From assembly GCA_964058805.1 (NCBI GenBank), contig CAXKVV010000177.1, forward strand, positions 1 through 44,706: 44,706 nucleotides of DNA, given 5' to 3'. The first letter of the stretch is position 1. Every line of letters starts with the position of its first letter. This document shows positions 33,181-44,706 of the stretch, piece after piece. The stretch comes from Schoenoplectus triqueter. Taxonomy: Eukaryota; Streptophyta; Magnoliopsida; Poales; Cyperaceae. The position numbers and the translations under genes were made by a program. The notes beneath the pieces are model-generated. The model was not told where the DNA came from, searched no databases, and saw only the letters and a program-made list of their open reading frames with translations.

Positions 33181-36100
33181 CTATGAAATGATAAGAAATA
33201 TAATGTTATTAGAGATCTATAATATAGAAAGAGTAATCTTTATTTAAGAGGTAACTTAAAAGTAAATCATGATCCCAGATTTGCGCAATCTGTACACAGT
33301 ACCATGTACTTATACAATTATACATTGCAAGTCGGTATTTGAATAAGAAAAGTTAAAGATGGTGTGCCTATATTCGGTTTCTTTTTTGAAAACCCAATGT
33401 TCCTTTTGATACTTAAATTATTTTTCCCAAAAATGACAGTATTGTTCATTAATTACTTATGATAATGTCTAATTTGATACATTTCTAAAATAATAAAAAG
33501 AACTGATTTTGTCACTAAGCCATGTATAAAACTGTTAAAAGCTAATTGGTATGTGGTGTCTGTATAAATATTCAAATTCGCATTTTAAAATCTTACTCTA
33601 AATTAATTAGTCTGGACCATAGATCATCAAATTTGCTAGATATCTTCTCTCTGAATTATTGTGTTTCTTCTGTTACTATAAATAACACTGATATCTACTT
33701 ATTGGCGCATTATAGGTTTTGCATCTAGTAATAATCAAGAAAAAAATCATGATCTGTAAGCAGTGATAATTAATTATATCAAAAAAGAAACAAAGAAAGA
33801 TGAAAATAAGAGCAAGAACAATAAAGAGCTACGGTATATAACTTGTGAACTCACTGAAGAATTTTTGAAAGTTCCAATAGTTCATTCAGATTGCAAAAAA
33901 GTGTAAATAATGAAAGAAATCGCCCTTGCCAGGTGAATCTGCCCCTTTACGTTGTACAGATTTTCTTCTACTGACTATTATTTCGTCGGACTTATTTTGT
34001 GAGGTAGAGACATAGAGCGGTATAATGTAGAGGTGATAAAATTTGATTCGATTTGAAAAATTTATCTGATTTTTTTGGATTTGAATTTCATCTAATCAGA
34101 TTTTTTTTTACAAAAATTAAATTAATTTGATTTAATCTGGATATGATTTGATTTGATCTAATCCAACATCAAAGAATCTGCAATTTAGTCAAAATAATTT
34201 AAGAATTGAAAAAAATCATCATATAAATTGATCTAACCGATCAGATTATGTTCTGATTCAATTTCTTTCAGAAAATTGAACTAACCCTATCTGATTTATG
34301 AATCTGAACCCAGCCCTTATCGATTACCACCACTAACCGTATATGCTTCGTCTCTTTAAAGAAACCAAAAGGACTCCATTCTTTGGCGTTTACTCGTGTT
34401 CATCTTTGAACAAGACTTTTGTCTCTTGGCTCCATCGCCGTTTGGTTGTACCTTTCTTCGATTAATTCATGGGAACGCGTAATTCCATTTTGAGTCGAGT
34501 TAAAGCGGACTTAAATTTCTAGTATATTGGGTTTGAAATTTAATGCAATTTGTTACTTTGTATTTATGAAATTCTGACAAAATCGTTGGACGGATATGGT
34601 AGGCTTGTCTCTCTTGCGCATTTCGATGGGGTTCGTTTTAGATTTTAGTGTAGACCGTCTATTAAATAAAAGTCTCACCAGACTTTTTTGTTTTTTTGCC
34701 TGTTCATGATTCACATAACAAAGCTCCAAACTATACCAGACATTTGTCCTTCTTAAAAAAAGACCAGACTTTTGTCTCCTTTCAGTAAACAAGAAACGTT
34801 TATTTTTTTTTTGAAAAAAAAAGAAATGGGTTGCTGATGATCACATGTTTTATTTATTTTAAAAATAGCGTGATTTTAAACTCATATATGTTAACGTAAA
34901 ATTTATACTAAATCATGTCTAAATTTTAGTTCATATTATTAAAAAAAATTATATCAAAATTTTGTCGGATACAAAAAAAATTTTACTTATTTGAAAACTT
35001 CCAAGTAATTATTTTAGATTCGTTTAGATGGCTCTAAAATATTAATAAAATAGACAATATTTGCATATCAAAATAAGTCATCATTCAAAATTCGAAACAA
35101 GTACTTATAACTATAAAAGTGGAAAATTTTTTTTGTATCCCATAAGATTTTAATATAATGGATTTATTGAGGAAGAAAAATCATAAACTTATTCCAATTC
35201 ATAGTAAAAACTGTTTTATTGTCATGGTAAAATTATTTTTTTCTTCCATCATAATACAAAGGTTTCAAAAAGATCCAAATCATGACAGAAAATAGTGTCA
35301 ATTCGGACATTCATTTTTTGACCCGATCCTGAACCGAGGCAGATCAGAATTATCAGGAAGTACCAAATCATGATAAATATTTCATTTTTTTTCTCTCTTT
35401 CTCTTTCTTCTCCACTGTTATTTCAATATTTAATTAGTTAATTAATTGTGATAAATATTTCATTTCACATAAAACTTGCATCTAATAAAAACATATTTTA
35501 TCTTCTACATATATATAAAGAATTTTGATAATACATGTGTTTTTAATATACAATTCATTATTTGTTAATATATATTTTTTATTTTAATAAGTGTTTTTCA
35601 TCGTATAATATATAAATTCATGTGCCGCATCAACAGGGGGTGGTGGACATTAGAGGGTCACTTCAAATACTTTTGTTTCCGAAATTATGCTCCAGCACTT
35701 TTGGAAAAGTAGGCCGAATTGTAAGAAATCAATTATTTAATCATGTATCAACCTTTTCAAACATAATATATAGGCCCCATGAAATTTCATTTGTGTATTT
35801 TGAGCACATTTAAATTCGTTTAACTAATTTTAAACTGATATCTGCAAGTTTTGCGTATTTTTCTGTATACACTTCTTAATGTTTTTCTTTTTTGTCTCTG
35901 TCGCGTTTTTTTGTGACTAATTAATGGAATCACGTAATAACATTATGAGGTGTAAGTGAAGGTGGACTCAAACCTAGTAGGTTGGGTTTGAAAATTAATG
36001 CAAATATCTCCTGCGAATTTGTATCAGGTTCGTTTTAGATTTAATCTATAGAATGCATCTTAGAGTACAGGCCTTGCCAGTGTTTTGTTTTCCTTTCAGG

Positions 36101-36763
36101 TTCGCAAAGTTGAATTGGGTATTGGTCGAATATAGACCCAATCCAGCCTATGTGTTTGGGCTGGGTGTAAAAGCACAACTGTGCTATGTTATTTTCTGAT
36201 GGATCAAATAGGTCGATAATGTGGTTTAAATTTATTCAATTGTTTTCTCCAAAAAAGTTGGTGCACTAAAAACTGGCTCTACAAATATAACTACAACATA
36301 TTTATTTTATGTAAAACTGTAGTTTAAGGGCAAATGACAATAATTCTACGAAGATGTATATGTTCAATACCAATTAAAAATATTTCAAAAGATAAATATC
36401 GAAATTGACGGAAGCTTGTTTTCAAGTACAAAATGTGTTTTGTTTAACTTTTTACTAGTTTGTTTCAATCATTTCATTTTTGTTTTAACGTTAGAATAGA
36501 AGCTGATATTATGAAAGAAACTGTTTAATTGCATGAATTAAGGTTCTGAACTGAAAATTCTTACTCTATATCGTACTACATCATGCTACAAATAACCCAT
36601 CAAATTACAATAAAATTCGTGCATATATACATAAATACTAAAGTAATCCAACAGATGAGTGATTGTTTGCCTCAACTTCAACATCACATCCAAAAATTTT
36701 ATGTAGGTTCATTTGGGGTAGAGAAGCCAAAACAGACATCCTTTAGAGTGATTTTTGAGATAC
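33181..36763. repeat. Intergenic AT-rich region with a direct duplication
   Basis: No credible gene. About 34455-34670 and 35925-36100 are diverged direct copies; both contain a GACTTAAA/GACTCAAA...TAGTA.ATTGGGTTTGAAA.TTAATGCAA pattern and GGTTCGTTTTAGAT. Between about 34030 and 34330 the sequence is built of TCTGATT/GATTTGA words. The rest shows nothing I can name. Confidence 0.5.
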
Positions 36764-37216
36764 TGTTGAGTATATTTAATAGTGGATACAATTCATATAG
36801 TGGTAGAGAGAAGAGATGGAGGAAACAAACAAGTTATTATCTGAAAAACTCTTTGTAATTCTCTATTATATTATCTCTTTTACATTGTCTTGCAAAGCAA
36901 CATATTACAACTTTATTTATAGAGCCAAAACATCAAAAGAAAACTCTAGAATTCGTAATAAATATAAAAACAGAAAACTAAGCAGCCCAGTCAAATTTGA
37001 CCTATCTCTATTAAAATTGTCATAACTTTCTCTAGAAAACTCCAATCGATTTGAAACTTAAACCATTAAAAACTAGACTTGAAGAGATTTAAATTCATAG
37101 CTCATATACCTAAAACAAGGTTCGGATGGTCTATCAAAATTTCTAATGAATCAGCCTTAAATTCTATTAACTGGACAACAAACTTCAAGAAAATATTAAT
37201 TAAGTTTATATTTTCA
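36764..37216 (-). repeat. 3' LTR of the Copia element
   Basis: 453 bp. The plus-strand left edge is TGTTGAG, repeated at 41282; the right edge ends CA before the polypurine tract. A minus-strand TATA box TATAAATA lies at 36921-36914. Confidence 0.8.
36914..36921 (-). promoter_or_regulatory. TATA box in Copia 3' LTR
   Basis: TATAAATA on the minus strand in the context GGCTCTATAAATAAAG, at a normal place for a Copia U3 promoter. Confidence 0.55.
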
Positions 37217-37228
37217 ATATCCCCTCTT
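37217..37228 (-). other. Polypurine tract of the Copia element
   Basis: AAGAGGGGATAT on the minus strand directly precedes the TG start of the 3' LTR. This is the usual primer site for plus-strand DNA synthesis. Confidence 0.7.
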
Positions 37229-37232
37229 AAAC

Positions 37233-40200
37233 TTAATTATTTCTGGCTTGCATTCCGAGCAAATTTTTGAACTTGTTGAAGAGTTCTGTCGGTAGTGGTT
37301 TGGTGAATATGTCCGCCACTTGATCACGACTCGCCACATGAGTCATCTCCACATCGCCATTCTTCACATGTTCTCGTATGAAGTGAAAACGCACATCTAT
37401 GTGCTTGCTCCTTTCATGATGCACCGGATTTTTTGCCAACTCAATTGCCGACTTGTTATCCACTCGAATATTCGTTGCCTTCTCTTGAGAAAAGTTCATC
37501 TCATTTAGTAACTTGCGTAGCCAAAGAGAGTGACATACGCAAGAAGATGCGGCAACATACTCCGCTTCACATGTGGACAAAGTAACAATAGGTTGCTTCT
37601 TAGAAAGCCATGTAAATGCCGTGCTTCCCATGAAAAACACAAAACCCGAAGTGCTCTTCCGATCATCTAAATCTCCACTCCAATCACTATCGGAATATCC
37701 AACAAGATCAAACTCATTAGTATGAGAATAAAATAAGCCATGAGATAATGTACCTTTGACATAGCGAAGAATTCGCTTTATGTCTTTCCAATGCGTCATT
37801 TTTGGCTCCTCCATATATCGGCTCACCAAGCCAACTCCATAAGTAATATCCGGCCTTGTGCACGTCAAATAACACAAGCTTCCAACCAAGCTTCTATATA
37901 GTGTTGCGTCAACCGTCTTTCCTTCATCATATCGAGACAATTTCGTCCCACTCTCAACCGGAGTATTCACGGAATTACACTCATTCATCTTAAACTTCTT
38001 TAAAATCTTCTTTGCATACGCTTCTTGTGAAACAAAAATTCCAGAATTTTTTTGTCTCACTTCTAACCCCAAAAAATAAGACATGAGACCCAAATCGGTC
38101 ATCTCAAACTCCTTTGTCATTTCCAACTTAAATTTCTCAATCATATCTCTATTATTTACCGTAAAAATCAAATCATCTACATACAAGGTCACAAATAAAA
38201 TATCATCTTTTTGTACCTTCAAAAATAGCGCATGCTCATATGGGCATTGCACAAACCCATGCTCCTTGAAGTATGCATCAATTCGAGTGTTCCATGCCCT
38301 TGGCGCTTGCTTCAACCCGTACAATGCCTTCTTTAACTTCAACACCATGTGCTCTTTGTCAACTTTCACATAACCGGAAGGTTTCTCGATGTAGACTTCT
38401 TCTTCAAGCACTCCATTTAGAAATGCCAATTTTACGTCCATTTGAAAAATGCTCCATTTATTTTGAACCTCCAACGAGATTAGTAGTCAGATTGTCTCAA
38501 TTCTTGCTACCGGGACAAACACCTCTTCATAATCAATCCCCGCCTTTTTCTTGTACCCTTTTGCCACTATTCTCGCCTTGTATCTTTCAACCTCACCTTG
38601 CACATTCATCTTTTTCTTATAAACTCATTTAACACCAATCGGCTTGTGACCCTTGGGCAACGTCGTAAGTTCCCAAGTATCGTTTTTCTCGATTGCTTTC
38701 ATCTCCTCTTGCATAGCGGCTTGCCACTTCTTATCTTTTACGGCTTGCTCGAATGTGATGTCCTCTGCATCTGCCAAAAGACACCAAATGCAATTCACTT
38801 GTCGCCTCGTATATTTCTCGCAAATTTCTTGTCTTTGGTGTCCTTGACTCATCTTCATCATCGGATAAAGGTGAAGATGGTTCGGCTTGTGATGTTGTCG
38901 ATGTAGTTGTGCTTGTCGGTGTAGAGATAATTATTGATGTCGCTTCTTTTCCTTCTTCATGAGACATCTCCTCCATGGAACTCCAATTCCACATACTTTC
39001 TTCATTGACCTGCACATCACAACTCACATGTACCTCTTTAGTAAGCGGATCATAAAGATTGTACGCCTTAGATTTCTCATCATAGCCAATAAAAATCAGC
39101 TTCTTGCTCTTGTCATCAAGTTTTATGCGCTTTTGATCTGGAACGTGAGCATAAGCCACACTTCCGAATACCTTCAAATGAGCTACTAATGGCTTCACAC
39201 CGCACCATGCTTCTTATGGGGTAATATTCTCCAAACTTGCCGTAGGACATCGATTTTGCAAGTAAACCGCACACCTCACCGCTTCAGCCCAAAATTCCTT
39301 CGGCATATTTTTGCTCTTTAACATGCTTCGAACCATGTCGAGTATGGTCCGATTTTTTCTTTCCGCCACTCCATTTTGTTGAGGTGAATAAGGGGCTGTT
39401 AAGAACCTTCTAATACCTTTTTGTTCATAAAAATTGATAAACTCCTTTGATGTAAATTCACCGCCTCTATCGGATCTCAAAGTTTTTATGCATTCACCAC
39501 TTAAGTTTTCAACAAGCACCTTAAACTTCTTAAAAATAAAAAATGCTTCAGATTTCTCCTTTAAAAAATATACCCAAGTTCTTCGAGAAAAGTCATCAAT
39601 AAAGGTAATAAAGTACCGGTGTTTACCAAATGAATTAGGGGTTATTGGGCCACAAATATCGGTATGAACCAATTCAAGCACCTTCTTTGCACGATAACTT
39701 GCTTCTTTTGGAAAAGAATTCCTTTGGTGTTTTCCTAACACGCAACCTTCACATAATTTGTCACTATGGTCTATGTGTGATATATTTTTCACCATTCTTT
39801 TATTTGATAATTGTCTCAAACCATCAAAATTAAGATGTCCAAACCGTAAATGCCACAACCAAGTCATATCTTCTACACATGTCTTTAAACACCTTGCTTG
39901 AATATTCACCAAATTCAACTTAAACATGCGATTTTTGGTCATTTCTACTTGGGCTAGCAACCGATTATCTTGGTCTCTCAAATAAAGTGTTCTTTCTTTC
40001 ATAAAAACCGTGTAACCACGTTCTAACAATTGTTCCAAACTCAAAATATTACTCTTCATATCCGGCACATAATAAATATTCAAGATAAACCTCTCATTTC
40101 CATCTTTACACTGAATAAGAATTTCACCTTGGCCTTTAACTTTCACTTTTGAGGCATCTCCAAATGATACATGACCTTCTACAATCTTCTCTATCTTGGT

Positions 40201-41265
40201 AAACATGTGCTTGTAGCCACACATATGATTGCTTGCACCGGTATCCAAATACCACACCGACTCGTTGTTGGAGTCGGCCTCCTTGCTTGCTAGTAATACC
40301 ACACCATCACCTCCTTTCTCTTCTTTTTTCTCATCATCTTTCTTTTCATTGTAATAACACTCTGCTGCATAATGACCATTCTTTTTGCAAGAATAACATT
40401 GAACATTGTACTTACTTGATCTTCCTCTTCCTCGACCTCGGCCTTCACCGAATGAGATCGATTGGTTCTTCTCTTCCTTGTTCTCTTCTTGTCCTCTACC
40501 ACGGCCTCTACCGCGGCCTCTACCTCGACCTCTAAAGCCACCACGACCTCTTCCACGACCACCTTCACCGTTTCCCGGCTTGTCTTCTTTTAGTGTTACC
40601 TTAGCTTGAAGTGCTTCCTCTAACACCTCTTGCTTTTTCTTTTTCTTTCTTTGTTCATGTGCCTCTAATGAACTTGAGAGCTCATCCACCGTCATTTCTG
40701 TCAAATTCTTAGACTCTTCTATGGCACACACAACATTCTCAAAATCATTGGTTAATGACCTTAATATTTTCTCTACTACTCTATTTTCACTTATCTCTTC
40801 ACCATTTCTTTTGAGTTGGTTCACCACCATTTCTACCCGTGTGATATAATCCGATACACCTTCTAACTCTTTCATTCTTAAAGTTTCAAACTCACCTCTA
40901 AGTGTTTGTGAGCGAACTTGCTTCACTCGGTCCGCTCCTTTGTATGCCTTTTCAAGAGTCTCCCATTCTTCTTTTGAAGTCTTCGCACCGGCTATCTTCT
41001 CAAAGCCTGACTCATCAACCGCCTGGTACATCAAGTAGAGCACGGTTTTGTCTTTCTTGCGTGACTCCTTCAACACTTTCACTTGATTATTCGTCAAGCC
41101 TTGCAAGGTCGCATGTTCGATATAGCCAAGCTCAACGACTTCCCACACATCTTGCGAGCCGAGTAGCGCCTTCATGTCTATGCACCAATTTTCATAGTTG
41201 GTCTTCGAAAGTCATAAGCATGATACATGCCCGACACCTCCAATGGTTGCACCGTTATTAGCCAT
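37233..41265 (-). pseudogene. Copia gag-pol polyprotein, broken
   Basis: ATG at 41265 (MANNGATIGG) follows the PBS. Order: gag with CCHC knuckle CYSCKKNGHYAAEC, protease WYLDTGASNHMCG, integrase HHCC and DDE (LVHTDICGP, FIDDFSRRTW, SPQQNGVAERKNR), reverse transcriptase (FQMDVKLAFLNG, LYVDDLIF), and RNase H (GYSDSDWSGDLDDRKSTSG, TLSTCEAEYVA, ending DIFTKPLP). Breaks: TGA at 41214-41212; TAA at 39216-39214 in place of Tyr; a frameshift near 38800; TGA near 38627 in place of Trp; TGA near 38475 in place of Arg. The catalytic motifs themselves are present. Copia lineage not assigned. Confidence 0.93.
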
Positions 41266-41278
41266 GGCTCTGATACCA
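41266..41278 (-). other. Primer binding site of the Copia element
   Basis: Minus-strand TGGTATCAGAGCC, the classic complement of the initiator tRNA-Met 3' end, 3 nt from the 5' LTR and overlapping the approach to the gag ATG. Confidence 0.93.
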
Positions 41279-41281
41279 ATT

Positions 41282-41377
41282 TGTTGAGTATATTTAATAG
41301 TGGATACAATTCATATAGTGGTAGAGAGAAGAGATTGAGGAAACAAACAAGTTCTTATCTGAAAAACTCTTTGTAAT
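41282..41377 (-). repeat. 5' LTR of the Copia element, inner part
   Basis: Matches 36764-36859 with two substitutions, then stops at GTAAT, where the Gypsy LTR begins. Confidence 0.88.
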
Positions 41378-42835
41378 TGTTTACCCTTGAAAATTTCAAG
41401 GATGAGTAGATGAATAAATGAAAATAAAATCAATGATTAATAATAAATCATGAAAAGGGAAAGCAAGGAAGAAGATGGCCCACTGATCAGAAGAGGTCGC
41501 TGCTTAACCCCGGAATGAATCCATTAGTCCCACAATGGAATGCTGGGCATGAAGTGAAGAGTATAAATACCCCACTATTCTCTATCCACTCAGCATGAGT
41601 GACAACCGAGAGGATCGAGGGAGAGAGGAGATCTCTCGGGTGTCACCATGTGATTATATCTTTTCTGACAAGTGGGACCCACATGGCAGTCCCTTATGAG
41701 CAGCTCCAATGACATGGACCTAGCCCATTTTGCTAAGAAAACTAATCAACCCGGAACAGAGGTTAAGCACTAATCCCACAAAGAAATCCTAAATGTGGAG
41801 CAAGGATATAAATACCCCACCACCTCCTACTCATTCGAGGTGGCTGACCCTCGGGAGATTTTGGAGAGAGAAAATCTCCTGATGGGTCAGCCATTTGATT
41901 ACATTTTCTCTGACAAGTGGGACCCACCTGGCAGTCCCTTGTAGATGGATCTAACAACATAAATCTAGCCTATCTGATGAGTCATCCATGTGACCATTTT
42001 TCACTGACAGGTGGACCCCACACCTCAGTGACCTATTAAAGGAGTCAGAATTAAACCCTAAAAATCTGCCCTTGGAGCTAACCCTAGAGAGGAGCTAGAA
42101 TAGTATAATCCCTATACTACATGAAATGATGTTAATGCCAAGCTAGTATTCTGGTACAACTAGTCATGAGAAATTCCAAATGTGATTTTGCTTTCAAGGC
42201 TGACCTGGTGCCAAAGCTGTGAGCAACCACCTAACCATGCTTTGATTTGTGTCAATTACTGATAAGTAGTCAGTTCTTTGACCAAGTCACCCTCATGTTA
42301 AGGGATTGAAAGTCAATTTCACAAGACTGATCAGATGCCAAAGCTGGGAGCAACCATCTGATCAAGTCTAAATTTGTATCAACTGATGACATATAATCAA
42401 CTGTTGATCAGATCAAGCCCTAATGAATATCAATATAAGTCTAATTGGTATTTAGTTAGGGTGGTTTCTGCAAGAAAGAGATAATTGGCAGAGACACTGA
42501 GCTACAATTGAAATCTGGGATTAATTCTGAAGAAGAAATAGGGTTTTATGGATAAAAGAATTTTTAATTCAGAGAGACAAGGGTAAAAATGGAATTAAAA
42601 AATTACAGGGATGATCATCATGAATTTAGAGATTTTTGGTGAAAATTTCATAATTTTTAGATGAGTGGAGCTATCAGAATAAATTCAGGGAAGATAAACA
42701 GATTAAAAAATGGAAGATCAAAGGCTGAGATTCAATCAAGGGTTTATCTGGGTGCAACTTGGGGATAGAGACACATCTGGGTGCAAACTGGGGATCCTAA
42801 ACACGCATACACATAATCAGAGAAGAGAGAGGGTG

Positions 42836-43092
42836 TGACACGTGTCAACATTTCACTGGGCCACCTCATGCCACGTGTCAGCACCCCATTGGTCCACCTC
42901 AGCCATGTGGGCCCCACCACCATACTGACCTGACATGTGGGCCCCACCAACATGCCACGTGGCAAGACCTGACTGGACCACCTCATCTCATCTTATGCCA
43001 CATGGCATTACACCAGTGGTCCACTACATACCCTCTGTGCCACATGGCATCACACCACAAGGCCACCTCACCCAAGCATATACCACATGGCA
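42836..43092 (+). promoter_or_regulatory. Phased palindromic G-box/E-box array, LTR copy 3
   Basis: Boxes start at 42836 (TGACACGTGTCA), 42869, 42953 (CACGTG), then 42996, 43038 and 43081 (CACATG). Gaps are 33, 84, 43, 42 and 43 bp. GTGGGCCCCAC at 42907 and 42937 lies in the 84-bp gap. This is the same order as in copies 1 and 2. Confidence 0.7.
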
Positions 43093-44301
43093 CAACCGTA
43101 GCAGGCCACCTCAGCACAAATTAAACACTGGATTGGATAATTAACAAAGTGATTAACTGTGTGGCCCTATCAGATCATGACAGATCAGATCCATTATGCT
43201 TAAGCAGTCTATTAATCAAGTCGCAATTTAATCCTATGGGCCTAGACTCAACTACTTACAGATGGAGCCCATATGTCAGGTCCATGAGAGTATAGCACAC
43301 ACTAGCAAACATGCACCATGTCTATACACATCCACAGTCAGAGATTTAAATCAAACGAGGAATAAGGTGTGTACCTGGTCCATGCGTCTCCTCTCTCTGA
43401 CTTGGCATCGCTGGGAATGTTGGCTCACGTGCACCGCGCGCAGCCGACGTTGATCCTCCCTCGTCCCATTCTCTTATTCCTCTCTTCCTCTTCCTTCCGC
43501 TCGACTGTGGAGGTGCCATCAATGGGAAGTGAGTCTACACGATGTCTTGCTCCAATCCCTCTTCACAGAGACCTCTAGGCACTATTAAGATCTCATTCAA
43601 GCAGTCAATTGAAAGAATTAGCAAGAGAAGAGAGAGCATTTGACAGAAGCAATTAATCGGCTTGAAAATAGAAATTACCGTTGTAAATGCTTGTGAGTTC
43701 AATTGATCATGTAAGCTCACTTCTTTTACATACACGATGCTAAGGCAAGAGTCAGGGTGACTATTGGAAGCCTCTAGGTCAATGTTTCACCGATTCACAA
43801 ACCGGCCATGGGCATGGATGCTTGAACTTGGTGGTATGGTGCTCAATTGTCCAGGCAGGGGTGCTAGATCGATTCCAGGGGATAAGGAGAGATTGTACAA
43901 ACAGCCAATTGAGAGAATGAATGAAGGAAAGGTGTTGATTGAATGAATAGGCCGAGTATGGGGCTTAAGAGAAGAAATGAACTTTTAGTTGATCAATTGA
44001 GATTAAAAAGCATTTGGAGATTATATAGGGAGCATACTGGGAGTGTTCAAGTGCTTAGAATGTTCTAGAAGACTCTGGAAACATAGGAGACCCGATTGAT
44101 GAGGGTGAGTGGCAAAAGAGTAAAAATAATAAGAATATAACTAACTCTAACAACTCAAACCACACAGTTAGCTTAAAAGATAGTGAAAGGAAGCACAAAG
44201 AGATCTTGGCCCTCGAGTGAAATGTAATGAAAGGTGGAGATCAATTACAAGGGGTAATCCGGCCACTAATCAATCCACCAATCACAATTAAGCTTCTAAT
44301 C

Positions 44302-44310
44302 TATATAAAT
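44302..44310 (+). promoter_or_regulatory. TATA box (TATATAAAT) of third giant LTR
   Basis: About 2.92 kb from the LTR start, in line with the other long-U3 copies. About 50 bp downstream the sequence becomes purine-rich. Confidence 0.55.
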
Positions 44311-44706
44311 CTTATTCTGGCCATTGAAAGGGAAAGGGGGTGCATTAGGAATCAACAAAGAAAGAAAGTGAAAAGAGAGGAGAGAGAATCCTAAGGCAAG
44401 AAAGGAAGAGAAAAGAGATTGATTGCTTGTAACCTGAATTCATTCAGTCAAGACAAGTTTGAATCTTGATTAGTCCCTCACTCAGCTCAAGAAGCACCAA
44501 GAGATAGGTAATTGTTGCTAATTGTGTGATTAATAGAAAGATTAATACAAATAATAGACAATTTACTGAATTCTTTGAATTTCTTTGCTATTTATCGATT
44601 TTGTTGCTTTCTTCTGCTTCTGTTCTTACTTTCTAGTATCTTTGTTACTTCTGATATTAGTTATAATGAGAGTGAGTGAGATAGAAGTCGGTTGAAGGGT
44701 TTTTGT

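Larger units (their letters stand above)
36764..41377 (-). mobile_element. Ty1/Copia retrotransposon, interrupted in its 5' LTR
   Basis: Minus-strand element: 3' LTR at 36764-37216, polypurine tract, gag-pol, PBS, and the first-encountered 96 bp of the 5' LTR at 41282-41377, where a giant Gypsy LTR has inserted. The shared LTR segment differs at 2 of about 97 positions. The outer part of the 5' LTR should resume beyond the right edge. Confidence 0.9.
41378..44706 (+). mobile_element. Giant Gypsy LTR (third long-U3 copy), partial at right edge
   Basis: Starts TGTTTACCCTTGAAA at 41378 inside the Copia 5' LTR and runs at least 3329 bp to the window edge. It aligns with the reverse of 18015-15100 and of 22081-19250, and its last bases match the AGGGTTTTTGT repeat at 3858 of the solo LTR, so at least 2 kb of R-U5 lies outside. 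Whether it is a solo LTR or a full element cannot be told. If target-site duplication applies, GTAAT (41373-41377) should recur at its far end. Confidence 0.85.

Overview
The window is a repeat-rich, AT-rich stretch of a flowering-plant nuclear genome, probably a eudicot. Evidence: a four-exon gene with GT-AG introns for cytokinin dehydrogenase, nested plant LTR retrotransposons, and a Mutator-like element carrying a plant mobile domain (PMD) gene. There are no operons, rRNA, tRNA or CRISPR features.

Layout. (1) 1-18015: a degenerate Ty3/Gypsy element of the Tat/Ogre type on the minus strand. It has a giant 5' LTR (10965-18015, 7051 bp), a primer-binding-site-like sequence, a gag with several breaks (10825-7867) and a gag-protease continuation (1912-1, running off the left edge). 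A solo LTR of the same family (1913-7861, 5949 bp, opposite orientation) splits the coding region. It is flanked by a perfect 5-bp target-site duplication, ACCAT, and the reading frame resumes across it. This explains what first looks like a 6-7 kb inverted repeat around gag. (2) 18016-22081: the first 4.07 kb of another minus-strand LTR of the family, cut where the 7-kb LTR begins. (3) 22082-27404: the gene island, with an apparently intact cytokinin dehydrogenase gene on the minus strand (24674-27020) and a diverged local duplication beyond its 3' end. (4) 27405-32923: a Mutator-like element with TIRs full of a short dyad motif, a decayed MuDR-type transposase (plus strand) and a decayed PMD gene (minus strand). 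(5) 32924-36763: intergenic sequence with one orphan TPR exon and a second local duplication. (6) 36764-41377: a Ty1/Copia element on the minus strand with several stops and a frameshift. Its 5' LTR is interrupted by (7) 41378-44706, a plus-strand giant LTR of the same Gypsy family that runs off the right edge.

The most interesting signal is in the U3 of the giant LTRs. Three separate copies carry the same ordered array of palindromic E/G-boxes spaced about 43 bp apart. CACGTG boxes come first, CACATG boxes follow, and a pair of GTGGGNCCCAC palindromes fills a double-length gap between two CACGTG boxes. This looks like a conserved enhancer. A shorter-U3 LTR variant (1913-7861) has lost nearly all of it.

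Only the cytokinin dehydrogenase gene looks functional as a host gene. All transposon proteins seen here are broken or incomplete.
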